NCBI GenBank assembly: GCA_019187485.1
Contig: JABAQR010000012.1
Span: 41,067 to 105,066, forward strand
From: Lysobacterales bacterium
GTDB lineage: Bacteria > Pseudomonadota > Gammaproteobacteria > Xanthomonadales > SZUA-5
DNA: 64,000 nucleotides
Direction of reading: 5' to 3'
A program made the position numbers and the translations under genes. Positions 17,639-25,769 of this stretch are shown piece by piece. The notes under the pieces are model-generated. The model searched no databases, was not told where the DNA came from, and was given only the letters and a program-made list of their open reading frames with translations. The stretch's first letter is position 1, and each line of letters opens with the position of its first letter.

Positions 17639-18387
17639 CAGGTGGCTCCGGTGACGGCGTCGCGCGCCCACTGCTTGGCGCGCTCCTGCTCCAGCAGCAG
17701 GCCACGCGTGCGCAGCAGCACGGCGAAGGCGAAATACAGTTTGGTGGCGAGCGCCATGACCAGCAGCGGCCAGACCATCGAGGCGTCGATGCTGCTCTGG
17801 CCGAAGATGCGCACGGTCTCGCCCTGGTGCAGCGTGTTCCACCACTTCACGGAGAAGTGGATGATCGGCACGTTGACCACCCCGACCAGCGCCAGCACCG
17901 CCGCCGCACGCGCTCCCTGGCGCACGTCGTCGTAGGCGGACGCCAGCCCGATCACGCCGAAATACAGGAACAGCAGCACCAGTTCGCTGGTCAGGCGCGC
18001 GTCCCACACCCAGTAGGCGCCCCAGGTCGGCTTCCCCCAGAGCATGCCGGTGATGAGGGTGATCGCGGTGAACATCGCGCCGACCGGCGCGCAGGCCAGC
18101 AGCAGCAGTTCCGACAGCTTGATCCGCCAGATCAACGCGATCGTGCCGTTCACCGCGAGCACGACGTAGACGAACAGACTCATCCACGCGCACGGAACGT
18201 GGATGTAGATGATCCGGAAGCTGTCGCCCTGGAGGTAGTCGGCCGGCGCGCGCACCATCCCGAGGTACAGCCCCAGCGCGCCGAGCAGCAGCGCGCTCCA
18301 GCCGAACCACGGCATCCAGCGGCCGGCGAAGCGGTAGAAGTAGGGTGGCGAACCGAGTTGGTGGAACCAGCGCAGCACGGGGTTCAT
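17638..18387 (-). CDS. ccmC: Heme exporter subunit CcmC
   Basis: 249 residues with six membrane helices and the WWD motif WGAYWVWDARLTSELVL; conserved periplasmic histidines lie on both sides (YIHVPCAW; NVPIIHFSVKWWNTLHQG). CcmC loads heme onto CcmE. The ATG at 18387 overlaps the ccmB stop by four bases; an open stretch upstream of it has no domain character and belongs to the ccmB region. Confidence 0.96.
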   Translation of the reverse strand: MNPVLRWFHQLGSPPYFYRFAGRWMPWFGWSALLLGALGLYLGMVRAPADYLQGDSFRIIYIHVPCAWMSLFVYVVLAVNGTIALIWRIKLSELLLLACAPVGAMFTAITLITGMLWGKPTWGAYWVWDARLTSELVLLFLYFGVIGLASAYDDVRQGARAAAVLALVGVVNVPIIHFSVKWWNTLHQGETVRIFGQSSIDASMVWPLLVMALATKLYFAFAVLLRTRGLLLEQERAKQWARDAVTGAT

Positions 18388-19067
18388 GGCGGATTGTCCG
18401 ATCCTATGCGCAGCCCCGCCGCGGCGGCCGGTGGCGCCAGCGTGCACAGCAGCACGGTTTGCGCCGCCAGCAGCAGCAGCGCACCTTTCGGCGACTCGCC
18501 GAGGCGCACCGCGTCCACCGCGCCGCTGCCGAAGATCAGCAGCGGCAGGTACAGCGGCATCACGATCAAGGCCAGCAAAATACCACTGCGGCGCAGGCGT
18601 GCCGTCAAGGCCGCGGCAACGAGGCCAATCTGGGTGGCGCCGAGGGTGCCGATGGCAAGCGCCGCCAGCATCACCGGCAGCAGGTCCACGGGCAGGTTCA
18701 ACAGCATCGCCAGCAGCGGGGTCGACAGTGTCAGACCGAGACCGTACAGCAGCCAGTGCGCGATCGCCTTGGCGTACATCAATCCGACCATCGAGGTCGC
18801 ACCGCCGAGCCAGCCGTCCAGCGTGCCGTCCTCGACATCCGGGCGGAACAGGCCATCGAGGCTGAGGAAGCCCGCGAGCAGCACGGTCACCCAGATCACC
18901 GGCGCCGACACCGGCGCCAGCCGCTCCGGCGTACCCCCGAGCGCGATCCCGAACAGCAGCACCACCAGCGTCGCGAAACCCAACGGCAACAGCAGGTCCG
19001 CGCGTCGCCGGAAGGCCAGCTTGAGGTCGCGTGCGAGCAGGGCGCGGTAGGGGCGCAGTGCGGTCAT
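18384..19067 (-). CDS. ccmB: Heme exporter permease CcmB
   Basis: 227 residues, six membrane helices, opening LLARDLKLAFRRRADLLLPL, which is the family's cytoplasmic coupling segment. CcmB pairs with the ATPase CcmA to form the ABC unit that frees holo-CcmE. Start at ATG 19067: upstream codons are Pro/Ser-rich translation of the inverted repeat and clearly not protein-coding. Confidence 0.94.
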   Translation of the reverse strand: MTALRPYRALLARDLKLAFRRRADLLLPLGFATLVVLLFGIALGGTPERLAPVSAPVIWVTVLLAGFLSLDGLFRPDVEDGTLDGWLGGATSMVGLMYAKAIAHWLLYGLGLTLSTPLLAMLLNLPVDLLPVMLAALAIGTLGATQIGLVAAALTARLRRSGILLALIVMPLYLPLLIFGSGAVDAVRLGESPKGALLLLAAQTVLLCTLAPPAAAAGLRIGSDNPP

Positions 19068-19106
19068 GCTCTGGCTCCGCGCCGGTTGAGGAATCTCAGG
19101 GGCAGG

Positions 19107-19253
19107 GCAGGAGCGGGGTTGGGGGCTGGGGGCTGGGGCGCGCTGCCCGGGAAGCGCGAGTGGTTGTTGTGCCCTGCGCATGCCTGGTGGCGACCGAATC
19201 CGGCAAGATCTCGCGCACACGCCCCAGCCCCCAGCCCCCAGCCCCGCTCCTGC
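19107..19253. repeat. 34-bp inverted repeat inside the ccm operon
   Basis: Arms at 19107-19140 and 19220-19253 are reverse complements with one mismatch; the spacer is 79 bases. Each arm contains a run of the 7-base unit 'gggggct' (or agccccc). The element fills the 229-base gap between ccmA and ccmB, while the downstream junctions in this operon are overlaps apart from the 88-base ccmE-ccmD gap. As RNA it would form a very stable stem. Confidence 0.9.
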
Positions 19254-19296
19254 TCCCCGCGGCAGCCCACCACGACGGCCAATGGCACCACAGCGC

Positions 19297-19947
19297 TCAC
19301 CGCACCCGCTCCAGCCGCACCGTGTGCGCCGGCAGGTGCACGGGCAGCACGCCGTGGCTGGTCAACATCGCGCCGCCGCCCTGCGCGAGGTGTTTTTCCA
19401 GCAGTCGCTCGACCAGCGTCATGCCTTGCGCATCGAGGTTCGCGAAGGGCTCGTCCAACAGCCACAGCGGGCGTCGGCTGGCGGCGAGACGGGCGAGCGC
19501 GGCGCGCTTGCGCTGGCCGGCCGACAGCGCGCGCGCCGGGGTGTCCTCGTAGCCGGCCAGGCCGAGCGATTCGCACAGCGCATCGACGTTTCCGGGCTCG
19601 GCGTCGCCGGCGATCGCGAGGCTCGCACAGAGATTTTCGCGCACCGACAGATCGCCCTTCAGCGCCAGCAGGTGGCCCAACCAGATCGCGCCGGCATTCA
19701 GCGCGTGGCGCTCGTGCAGCACGTCCGCGCCGCGGAAGCGCAGGCTGTCCGCCTGCAGTGGGTGCAGCCCGAGCAGCGCCCGCAGCAGGGTGGTCTTGCC
19801 GGCGCCGTTGCGACCCTCCAGCACCAGCAGGCGACCGCACGCCAGATCGAAGTCGATCGCCCGGAACAGCGCTTCTTCCTCGCGCAGGCAGCTCAATGCG
19901 CGCGCCTGCAACAGTGGCGGGTTTGCGGCGGGGTGCGGATCGGACAC
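19297..19947 (-). CDS. ccmA: Heme exporter ATPase CcmA
   Basis: 216 residues. Walker A GRNGAGKTTLLRAL, signature LSAGQRKRAALARL and Walker B PLWLLDEPFANLD are all intact, followed by the H-loop (TSHG). CcmA hydrolyses ATP to drive release of holo-CcmE from CcmC. The GTG start at 19947 directly follows the DUF3293 stop (TGA-GTG), so the two genes are co-transcribed. Confidence 0.95.
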   Translation of the reverse strand: MSDPHPAANPPLLQARALSCLREEEALFRAIDFDLACGRLLVLEGRNGAGKTTLLRALLGLHPLQADSLRFRGADVLHERHALNAGAIWLGHLLALKGDLSVRENLCASLAIAGDAEPGNVDALCESLGLAGYEDTPARALSAGQRKRAALARLAASRRPLWLLDEPFANLDAQGMTLVERLLEKHLAQGGGAMLTSHGVLPVHLPAHTVRLERVR

Positions 19948-20424
19948 TCAGGTGGGTTCGGGCGGGTCGGGCGGGTCGCATCCTACCCACTGCAATCGCA
20001 CATTGGCCACGACGGCCGGCAAAGCCGACGCCGGGTCGACGTACAGGCGCAGCACCGGCGGCGGCCCCGGCAGCCAGACCGCGTTCTGGCGGTAGCGTCG
20101 CGCGAGCGCGTCGACGATTGCCAGCCTCGCATGCAGCAGCACGCTGGCCTCGATCCAACTGGCGTCCGGCGCCCGCCCGCGGGCCGGCCAGTGTGCGATA
20201 TGGGCCGCGCGCAGTTCGGCGCAGAGCGCCTGATGGCGAATGCGGTTCGCGCGCGCGTCCAGCTCGCGCGAGGCTGGGTTGCAGGCGCTCAGCAGCGCCG
20301 GGACGACGGCCGTGGAGCTTGCCTGCGCCAGGCGGCAATCGATCCAGCGTCCGTCGCGACAGAACTCGTAGTGCGCGTTGGCGTAGGCATGCAGCAGCGT
20401 GGCGGACAAGTGATCGCGGGACAT
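19948..20424 (-). CDS. DUF3293-like protein
   Basis: 158 residues from ATG 20424. The opening LSATLLHAYANAHYEF and the later pattern of short strands with conserved Asn/Arg (ANRIRHQAL) resemble the DUF3293 family, small cytoplasmic proteins of unknown role. It is the first gene of the ccm transcript, with zero spacing to ccmA. That link may be regulatory or accidental. An open stretch upstream of the ATG is not convincing as protein. Confidence 0.6.
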   Translation of the reverse strand: MSRDHLSATLLHAYANAHYEFCRDGRWIDCRLAQASSTAVVPALLSACNPASRELDARANRIRHQALCAELRAAHIAHWPARGRAPDASWIEASVLLHARLAIVDALARRYRQNAVWLPGPPPVLRLYVDPASALPAVVANVRLQWVGCDPPDPPEPT

Positions 20425-20491
20425 TCCGGGGAATGGTCGTGGCTGGGCGGACGCCGCAGAATGCGCGCGACCCAGGCTTGCGACCACCCAC

Positions 20492-21295
20492 ATGGACGCT
20501 CACCTCGCCGCGATCGCTGTATACCCGTTGAAATCGGGTGCTGGACTGGCGCTGGATGCCGCCGAGGTCGGGGCACGCGGGCTCGCCGGTGATCGCTGCT
20601 GGATGCTGGTCGATGCCGAGGGACATTTCATCACCGGCCGCCAGTGCCCGCGGCTGACCCTGCTGCGGGCGCGCACCCTGGTCGATGGCGGCCTGGAAGT
20701 GACCGGCCGCGACGGCCAGACTCTGCGCGTGCCCAGGCCCGATGGCGTTCAGCGCCTGCGCAGCGCGGTCTGGAGCGACCCGGTCGACGCCGCGGATGCC
20801 GGCGACGCTGCCGCGCTGTGGTTCAGCAATGTGCTCGAGCAACCCGTTCGCCTGCTGCACGCCGATGCCGCGATGCGCCGGCCGCTGGATGGCGACTACG
20901 CACGCGCGGGCGACGAGACCGCCTTCGCCGACGGCTACCCGCTGCTGCTGCTCTCGCGCGCCGCCTGCGAGGCCTTGTCGGCGCGGGTCGGCCGCGATCT
21001 CGGCTGGCGCCGGTTTCGCCCGAACCTGCTGATCGATGGAGTCCCGTCGCACGCCGAGGACGGCTGGAAGCGGGTGCGCGTCGGACCCGTCGAGTTCGAG
21101 GTGGTCAAACCCTGCGTGCGCTGCGTGTTCACCACCATCGATCCCGACAGCGGCCTCGCCGAGGCCGATGGCGAGCCCCTGCGCACCCTGAAAACCTACC
21201 GGCGCGGCCAGCGTGGCATCACTTTCGGTCAGAACCTGGTCCCGCGCGGCCGCGGGAGCGTGCGCGTCGGCGATCCGGTGGAAGTGCTGGGGTAG
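20492..21295 (+). CDS. MOSC domain protein with N-terminal beta-barrel domain
   Basis: 267 residues. The N-terminal MOSC_N barrel begins IAVYPLKSGAGLALDAAEV and has GLAGDRCWMLVD; the C-terminal MOSC domain contains RFRPNLLIDG and the cysteine motif KPCVRCVFTTID, where the cysteine ligates the molybdenum cofactor in mARC/YcbX-type enzymes. Such proteins reduce N-hydroxylated bases. Electron donors are not encoded next to it and no ferredoxin domain is fused, unlike E. coli YcbX. Transcribed divergently from DUF3293-ccm, 67 bases apart. Confidence 0.85.
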   Translation: MDAHLAAIAVYPLKSGAGLALDAAEVGARGLAGDRCWMLVDAEGHFITGRQCPRLTLLRARTLVDGGLEVTGRDGQTLRVPRPDGVQRLRSAVWSDPVDAADAGDAAALWFSNVLEQPVRLLHADAAMRRPLDGDYARAGDETAFADGYPLLLLSRAACEALSARVGRDLGWRRFRPNLLIDGVPSHAEDGWKRVRVGPVEFEVVKPCVRCVFTTIDPDSGLAEADGEPLRTLKTYRRGQRGITFGQNLVPRGRGSVRVGDPVEVLG

Positions 21296-21329
21296 CCGCG
21301 GCGCACGGCGAACGGCAAACAGCGGTGGT

Positions 21330-21349
21330 GCGGGAGCGCCGCCCTCCGG
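21330..21349. repeat. REP-like sequence
   Basis: The stretch gcgggagcgccgccctccgg is nearly the same as one at 49494-49510, which forms a hairpin there. Here the partner arm is missing or decayed. Confidence 0.35.
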
Positions 21350-21423
21350 GTTGGCCGACAGCGCCGAGCAACTGCTCTATCGCCGCTCCCAACAATCCGG
21401 ACCGCGAGCCGGACCTGCTTCGG

Positions 21424-21448
21424 TTGCATGCTGCGGTGCAGCATGCAA
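21424..21448. promoter_or_regulatory. Perfect 11-bp hairpin before the GMC oxidoreductase gene
   Basis: ttgcatgctgc at 21424-21434 and its exact complement at 21438-21448 with a 3-base loop. It lies 60 bases before the GTG of the oxidoreductase gene. No T-run follows, so it is more likely an operator or an mRNA 5' structure than a terminator. Confidence 0.5.
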
Positions 21449-21508
21449 GTCCCTGATGCACAAGGCCGAATCGCGACCCGAAGCTGCGCCCCCGAGGCGG
21501 GAGTTGCT

Positions 21509-23125
21509 GTGTACGACTACATCATCGTCGGTGCCGGTTCGGCCGGTTGCGTGCTCGCCAACCGCCTGACCGCCGACGGCCGCCACCGGGTGCTGTTGCT
21601 GGAGGCCGGCGGTCGCGACTGGCATCCCTTCATCCACATGCCGGCGGGTCTCGCCAAGCTGGTCAACGTCAAGTTCCTGAACTGGAGCTACCAGACCGAG
21701 CCCGAGCCCGGCCTCGACAACCGTCGCATGTATTGGCCGCGCGGCAAGGTGCTCGGCGGCTCCAGCTCGATCAACGCGATGTGCTACATCCGCGGCCAGC
21801 GCCAGGACTACGACGCCTGGGCGGCGCTCGGCAACCGCGGCTGGAGCTGGGCCGAGGTGCTGCCGTATTTCCGCCGCAGCGAGGACAACCAGCGCGGCGC
21901 CGACGCGCTGCACGGCGTCGGCGGTCCGTTGTCGGTGGAGGACCTGCGCCACGTCAATCCGCTGAGCCACGCCTGCCTGGCGGCCGCGGCCGCGGCCGGC
22001 CATGTCGCCAACGCGGATTTCAACGGCCCGAGCCAGCTCGGCTTCGGCCAGTACCAGGTGACGATGCGCAAGGCGCGCCGCTGCAGCGCCGCGGTGGCCT
22101 ACCTCGGCCCCGCACTCGAGCGCCCGAACCTGAGCGTCGTCACCCACGCGCACGCCACCCGCGTGCTCTTCGACCGCGATCGCGCGGTCGGCGTCGAGGC
22201 GCGCGTCGGCCGTCGCCTGCAGCGCTTCGAGGCGGCGCGCGAGGTGTTGCTCTGCGGCGGCGCGCTGAACTCGCCGCAATTGCTGCTGCTGTCCGGCGTC
22301 GGCCCGGCCGACGAGTTGCGCCGGCACGGGATCGGCGTGCGCCTGGACGCGCCGGGTGTAGGCCGTCAGCTCAGCGACCATCTGGACATCTGCGTGTTGC
22401 AGCGCTGCCGTCAGCCGATCAGCTACGATCGCACCAACGATCTGATGGTCGGTCTGCGCTATTACCTGACCGGCAGCGGCATCGGTACCTCGAACATCGC
22501 CGAGGTCGGCGGCTTCGTCGCCTCGAAGTATGCCCACGAAGGCCGCCCGGACCTGCAGTTCCATTTCGTGCCGGCGATGCTCGACGATCATGGTCGCAAC
22601 CGCCTGCCGGGCTATGGTTTCACCATGCACGCCTGCCAGTTGCGACCGCAGAGCCGTGGCCATCTCGAACTCGCCAGTGCCGATCCTTTCGTGCCGCCGC
22701 GCATCCACGCCAACTATCTGTCGGCGCCGGGCGACCTTGCGATGATGATCGAGGGCGTGCGCACCACGCGCGAGATCTTCGCGCAGTCGCCACTCGCACC
22801 CTATGCGGGCGAGGAAATCCTGCCCGGCGCCAGCGCCCGCAGCGAGGAGGAACTGGTCCACTTCATCCGGCGCAAGGCCGAGACCATCTACCACCCGGTC
22901 GGCACCTGCCGCATGGGCGGCGACCGCGATGCGGTGGTCGATCCGGAACTGCGCGTGCATGGTCTGCGCGGACTGCGCGTCGTCGATGCCTCGGTGATGC
23001 CGACCTTGGTATCCGGCAACACCAACGCGCCGACGATCATGATCGCCGAACGCGCCAGCGACCTGATTCTCGACCGTGCCGCAACCGTCACACCGCACTT
23101 CCTGCCGGCCCAGCGCGCCGCCTGA
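21509..23125 (+). CDS. GMC-family FAD oxidoreductase (choline dehydrogenase-like)
   Basis: 538 residues. FAD-binding start YDYIIVGAGSAGCVLANRL, GMC signature 1 near residues 80-100 (RGKVLGGSSSINAM) and signature 2 (GGALNSPQLLLLSGVG). The C-terminal block YHPVGTCRMG with the later SGNTNAPTIMIAERASD supplies the His/Asn pair that activates the alcohol. The length fits alcohol/choline dehydrogenases. No BetB aldehyde dehydrogenase or BetI regulator adjoins it, so choline is not supported as substrate; a primary alcohol is the safest call. GTG start chosen from the GGGAG site five bases upstream; an earlier ATG falls in the hairpin region. Confidence 0.88.
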   Translation: MYDYIIVGAGSAGCVLANRLTADGRHRVLLLEAGGRDWHPFIHMPAGLAKLVNVKFLNWSYQTEPEPGLDNRRMYWPRGKVLGGSSSINAMCYIRGQRQDYDAWAALGNRGWSWAEVLPYFRRSEDNQRGADALHGVGGPLSVEDLRHVNPLSHACLAAAAAAGHVANADFNGPSQLGFGQYQVTMRKARRCSAAVAYLGPALERPNLSVVTHAHATRVLFDRDRAVGVEARVGRRLQRFEAAREVLLCGGALNSPQLLLLSGVGPADELRRHGIGVRLDAPGVGRQLSDHLDICVLQRCRQPISYDRTNDLMVGLRYYLTGSGIGTSNIAEVGGFVASKYAHEGRPDLQFHFVPAMLDDHGRNRLPGYGFTMHACQLRPQSRGHLELASADPFVPPRIHANYLSAPGDLAMMIEGVRTTREIFAQSPLAPYAGEEILPGASARSEEELVHFIRRKAETIYHPVGTCRMGGDRDAVVDPELRVHGLRGLRVVDASVMPTLVSGNTNAPTIMIAERASDLILDRAATVTPHFLPAQRAA

Positions 23126-23164
23126 ACCCGTAGAATTCCGCTGCGATCTTGAGCGGGAGTCCCG

Positions 23165-23593
23165 ATGTCGTCCTCATCCGCGCGTGAACCGCGCCCGCGC
23201 CTGAAGCTCGCCGACCGGCAACTCGGCCATTCCAGCCACATCGGCCCCTGTTACGAGATCCGGCTCGAGCACGGCATGCGCCGCGCGCTGCTGCTGGATG
23301 TGCGCCACCTGAACCCGCAGGGCGTGGTCGCCGGCGGCGCGCTCGCCAGCTTCGGCGAGTTCGTGCTCGAACGCGGCCTGCGCGACGAGGTTGGCGAGGA
23401 GCCCGTCTATGCGAGCATCGAACTCTCCTGCCAGTTCCTTGCCGCCGCTTTCGCCAACCGTTGGATCTACGGCGAGGCGCACGTCCTGCGACGCACCCGG
23501 GAACTGGTGTTCGCGGCCGGCGAAATCTTCGACGCGCAGCGCCGCATCGCCTTCATCAGTGGCATCTGGAAACGTCTCGCCGAAGGCGTGTAG
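23165..23593 (+). CDS. PaaI-like hotdog thioesterase family protein
   Basis: 142 residues of hotdog type. The segment HLNPQGVVAGGALASFGEF matches the family's Asn-x-x-Gly-x-x-His-Gly-Gly helix, but here the His is Ala and the Asp of the usual 'LAD' end is Glu. The rest (YASIELSCQFLAAAF; ELVFAAGEIFDAQRRIAF) fits the two long strands. Family members hydrolyse acyl-CoA thioesters; loss of the His casts doubt on normal catalysis. It follows the oxidoreductase by 39 bases on the same strand and may share its transcript. Confidence 0.7.
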   Translation: MSSSSAREPRPRLKLADRQLGHSSHIGPCYEIRLEHGMRRALLLDVRHLNPQGVVAGGALASFGEFVLERGLRDEVGEEPVYASIELSCQFLAAAFANRWIYGEAHVLRRTRELVFAAGEIFDAQRRIAFISGIWKRLAEGV

Positions 23594-23623
23594 ATGGCCT
23601 TTCGGTGGGCGCGGCGTCCGAAA

Positions 23624-24514
23624 TCAGCGCCGGCGCGGATCGAAATCCGGGAACTGTCGCCTGAGAGCCTCCCAGGCCTTGCGATCGGCGTCGCCGGTGG
23701 CAGCCGGCACATGCACTTGCAGTACCACGAACTGGTCGCCATCCGGATCGCCCGGCAGGCCGCGGCCCTTCAGGCGCAGTCGACGTCCACTCTGGGTGCC
23801 CGCCGGAATCGCCATCTCGACGTCGCCGCCGAGCGTGGGTACCGACACTCGCGCACCGAGCGCGGCCTCCCAGGGCGTGATCGGCAGGTTCACGCTGATG
23901 TCGCGGCCCTGGATCGAAAAGCGCGGATCGGGACGCAGCTTGACCTGCAACAGCAGGTCTCCGGGCGTGCCGTCCGCGCCCACGTGCCCCTGGCCGGACA
24001 GGCGGATACTCTGGCCGCTCTGGATGCCGCGCGGTACCTTGACTTCGAGCGTGCGCGTGCCGCGCGGACCCGACAGCGAAAAGCGCTGCTTGCCACCGGC
24101 ATAGGCGGTGGCCAGATCAATCTCGAGTTCCGCGCGCACTTCGCCGTCGGGCTGCTCGCCGCGGCCGCGACGGTCCGGATTGCCGCGCATGCGTCCGAAC
24201 AGCGATTCGAAGAAGTCGCTGAACTGTCCGCCGCCGACATCGACCCCGAAGTCGAAGCCTCCTCCGCTGCCGGGCCGGAACTCGTCGCCGGCGCGGAAGC
24301 CGCCGGCGCGCGCCTGATCGTAGGCCGCGCGCCGGTCGGGTTCCTTGAGCGCCTCGAAGGCTTCGTTGATGTCCTTGAAGCGCTCCTCGGCATTCTTTTC
24401 CTTGCTGACGTCGGGGTGATACCTGCGCGCCAGTTTGCGATACGCGGCCTTGATCTCATCGGCGCTCGCGTCCGCCTTCACGCCGAGGACGTCGTAGTAG
24501 TCCTTGAATCGCAT
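23624..24514 (-). CDS. cbpA: DnaJ-like co-chaperone of CbpA type
   Basis: 296 residues. J domain at 1-70 with H33-P34-D35 (RRYHPDVSK), a Gly/Phe-rich linker (FRPGSGGGFDFGVDVGGG) and two C-terminal substrate-binding beta domains with no zinc-finger cysteines, the class II (CbpA) plan. It stimulates DnaK ATPase and hands over unfolded clients. It lies 200 bases downstream of hsp20 on the same strand, behind the sigma-32 promoter at 25214-25241. No cbpM gene is next to it. Confidence 0.9.
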   Translation of the reverse strand: MRFKDYYDVLGVKADASADEIKAAYRKLARRYHPDVSKEKNAEERFKDINEAFEALKEPDRRAAYDQARAGGFRAGDEFRPGSGGGFDFGVDVGGGQFSDFFESLFGRMRGNPDRRGRGEQPDGEVRAELEIDLATAYAGGKQRFSLSGPRGTRTLEVKVPRGIQSGQSIRLSGQGHVGADGTPGDLLLQVKLRPDPRFSIQGRDISVNLPITPWEAALGARVSVPTLGGDVEMAIPAGTQSGRRLRLKGRGLPGDPDGDQFVVLQVHVPAATGDADRKAWEALRRQFPDFDPRRR

Positions 24515-24714
24515 GCCCTTGTTGTCCGTTCGTCGGGGGCGGGCGGCGACACGCCGACGCCTGCGCCGCGTATTCTGACCGGCCGGAACCTGTGCTCGAT
24601 CCGGGCTCCGAAGCGATCAGCGGTTCTCTGGATTCCAGCGGACGACCGGGCGCGGACGCCCGGTCGGAGTTGCGAACGCATCCCGGCTGGCACGCACCAC
24701 GGCCACAGGCGCGA

Positions 24715-25164
24715 CTACTGGTTGATCGCGATGCGGCGTGGCGTCGCCTGCGGGCGCTTCGGGATCACGATTTCGAGCACGCCGTGCTTGCCGGAGGCCG
24801 AAATCCCTTCGGCATCGGCGCTGTCGGGCAGCGCGAAGCGGCGGTAGAACACCCCGCGCGAACGCTCGACGCGGGTGTACTTGTCGTGCTCTTCCCGCGT
24901 TTCGGACTTGCGTTCTCCCTTGATCGACAGGATGCCCTTGTCCATGTGGACCTCGATGTCCTTCGGATCGACGCCGGGAATGTCGGCCTGGATGAGGAAG
25001 CGGTTCGGCTCTTCCTTGATGTCGACATGCGGCGCCCACTGGCTGGTGACCACATTCGACTGGTCTGCGGATTCGCCGTCGCCAAAGAACTTCTGCAGCA
25101 GATCACGGAACTCGGCCGGCACGCCGGCGGTGGCATTCCAGGGGTTGTATCGGGCGATGGTCAT
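24715..25164 (-). CDS. Small heat-shock protein Hsp20
   Basis: 149 residues. The alpha-crystallin domain spans about residues 42-145: WAPHVDIKEEPNRFLIQADIPGV, the strand-turn DIEVHMDKGILSIKGERK, and the closing GVLEIVIPKRP with the family's I-x-I/V type anchor. It binds unfolding proteins without ATP. ATG at 25164 is preceded by GAGGAGATC, a strong ribosome site. Together with the downstream J-protein gene it forms a heat-shock unit. Confidence 0.93.
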   Translation of the reverse strand: MTIARYNPWNATAGVPAEFRDLLQKFFGDGESADQSNVVTSQWAPHVDIKEEPNRFLIQADIPGVDPKDIEVHMDKGILSIKGERKSETREEHDKYTRVERSRGVFYRRFALPDSADAEGISASGKHGVLEIVIPKRPQATPRRIAINQ

Positions 25165-25213
25165 GACGGATCTCCTCGATGGTGTCGGCGAGCGAAGGCT
25201 CGTCCTGAGCACC

Positions 25214-25241
25214 AGATGCGGTCCGCGTCGATGGATTCAAG
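25214..25241 (-). promoter_or_regulatory. Sigma-32 (heat-shock) promoter of hsp20
   Basis: Read on the minus strand: -35 CTTGAAT (25241-25235), a 13-base spacer, and -10 CCGCATCT (25221-25214). The consensus is CTTGAAA and CCCCATNT with a spacer of 13-15; each box has one mismatch. Transcription would start near 25207, leaving a leader of about 43 bases with a small CGAGC/GCTCG hairpin before the ribosome site. Confidence 0.8.
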
Positions 25242-25285
25242 ATGCTGGCGACGCCACCCGCGGCCAGCGGCGCCCGCGCCGGGCT

Positions 25286-25606
25286 TCAGTCGCCGGGGCG
25301 CGAGTTGCGTCCGCGTGGCGGCAGCAGGCACCACAACCACAGGGCCGCCGACGCTGCGGCGGCCAGTATCGCGGTGCCGAGCATCAGCATTCCGCTCCAC
25401 GGACTGGTGTCCCAGGCCAGCCATCGCTCCAGAGAACACTCCACGAGCAGGCCGTTGAGACGTTCGCAACGACCGTCGTATGCGGCCGGGTCCTTGCCGG
25501 CGCGTACCAGCGCCTCGCGTGCGAGCACGCCGGCATACCACACCGCCCAGGGCAGCAGGACCAGCACGGGGGCCAGGCGTCGCCGCAGGGGCTTTCGGGG
25601 GACCAT
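25286..25606 (-). CDS. Small inner-membrane protein of unknown function
   Basis: 106 residues from ATG 25606 with a GAGG site before it. Two membrane helices are visible, near residues 11-28 (LAPVLVLLPWAVWYAGVL) and 75-95 (MLMLGTAILAAAASAALWLW), separated by a soluble loop with two cysteines (CERLNGLLVEC) that would lie in the periplasm. I recognise no family. It is the only gene between the heat-shock promoter and the divergent metal-efflux operon. Confidence 0.5.
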   Translation of the reverse strand: MVPRKPLRRRLAPVLVLLPWAVWYAGVLAREALVRAGKDPAAYDGRCERLNGLLVECSLERWLAWDTSPWSGMLMLGTAILAAAASAALWLWCLLPPRGRNSRPGD

Positions 25607-25719
25607 CGGTCGCCTCGGGGACGTCCGGGGGTGGTCAGCGTACACCCGTCGCCCGGGTGGCGGCGCGACCTCGGGCCGCACGACTGCGGAACTTGCGGTC
25701 GATTCGGTGGTCGCAGAGG

Positions 25720-25735
25720 CTTGACCGCTGTCAAG
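25720..25735. promoter_or_regulatory. Dyad upstream of the metal-efflux operon
   Basis: Perfect inverted repeat cttgac-cgct-gtcaag, about 35 bases before the first gene of the efflux operon. It could be an operator. It contains TTGACC, a possible -35 box, but the nearest TAACCT lies 31 bases further, too far for a MerR-type promoter. Confidence 0.4.
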
Positions 25736-25769
25736 GGCCGAGGAGTCCGGTGCAGGCTAACCTGCGCGA

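Noticed and set aside
19121..19137. CRISPR-like or tandem repeat reading from the gggggct units
   Set aside because: Only two to three 7-base units inside an inverted repeat; no spacers.
25721..25763. MerR/CueR-type promoter before the metal-efflux operon
   Set aside because: TTGACC and TAACCT are present but 31 bases apart; such promoters need 19-20.
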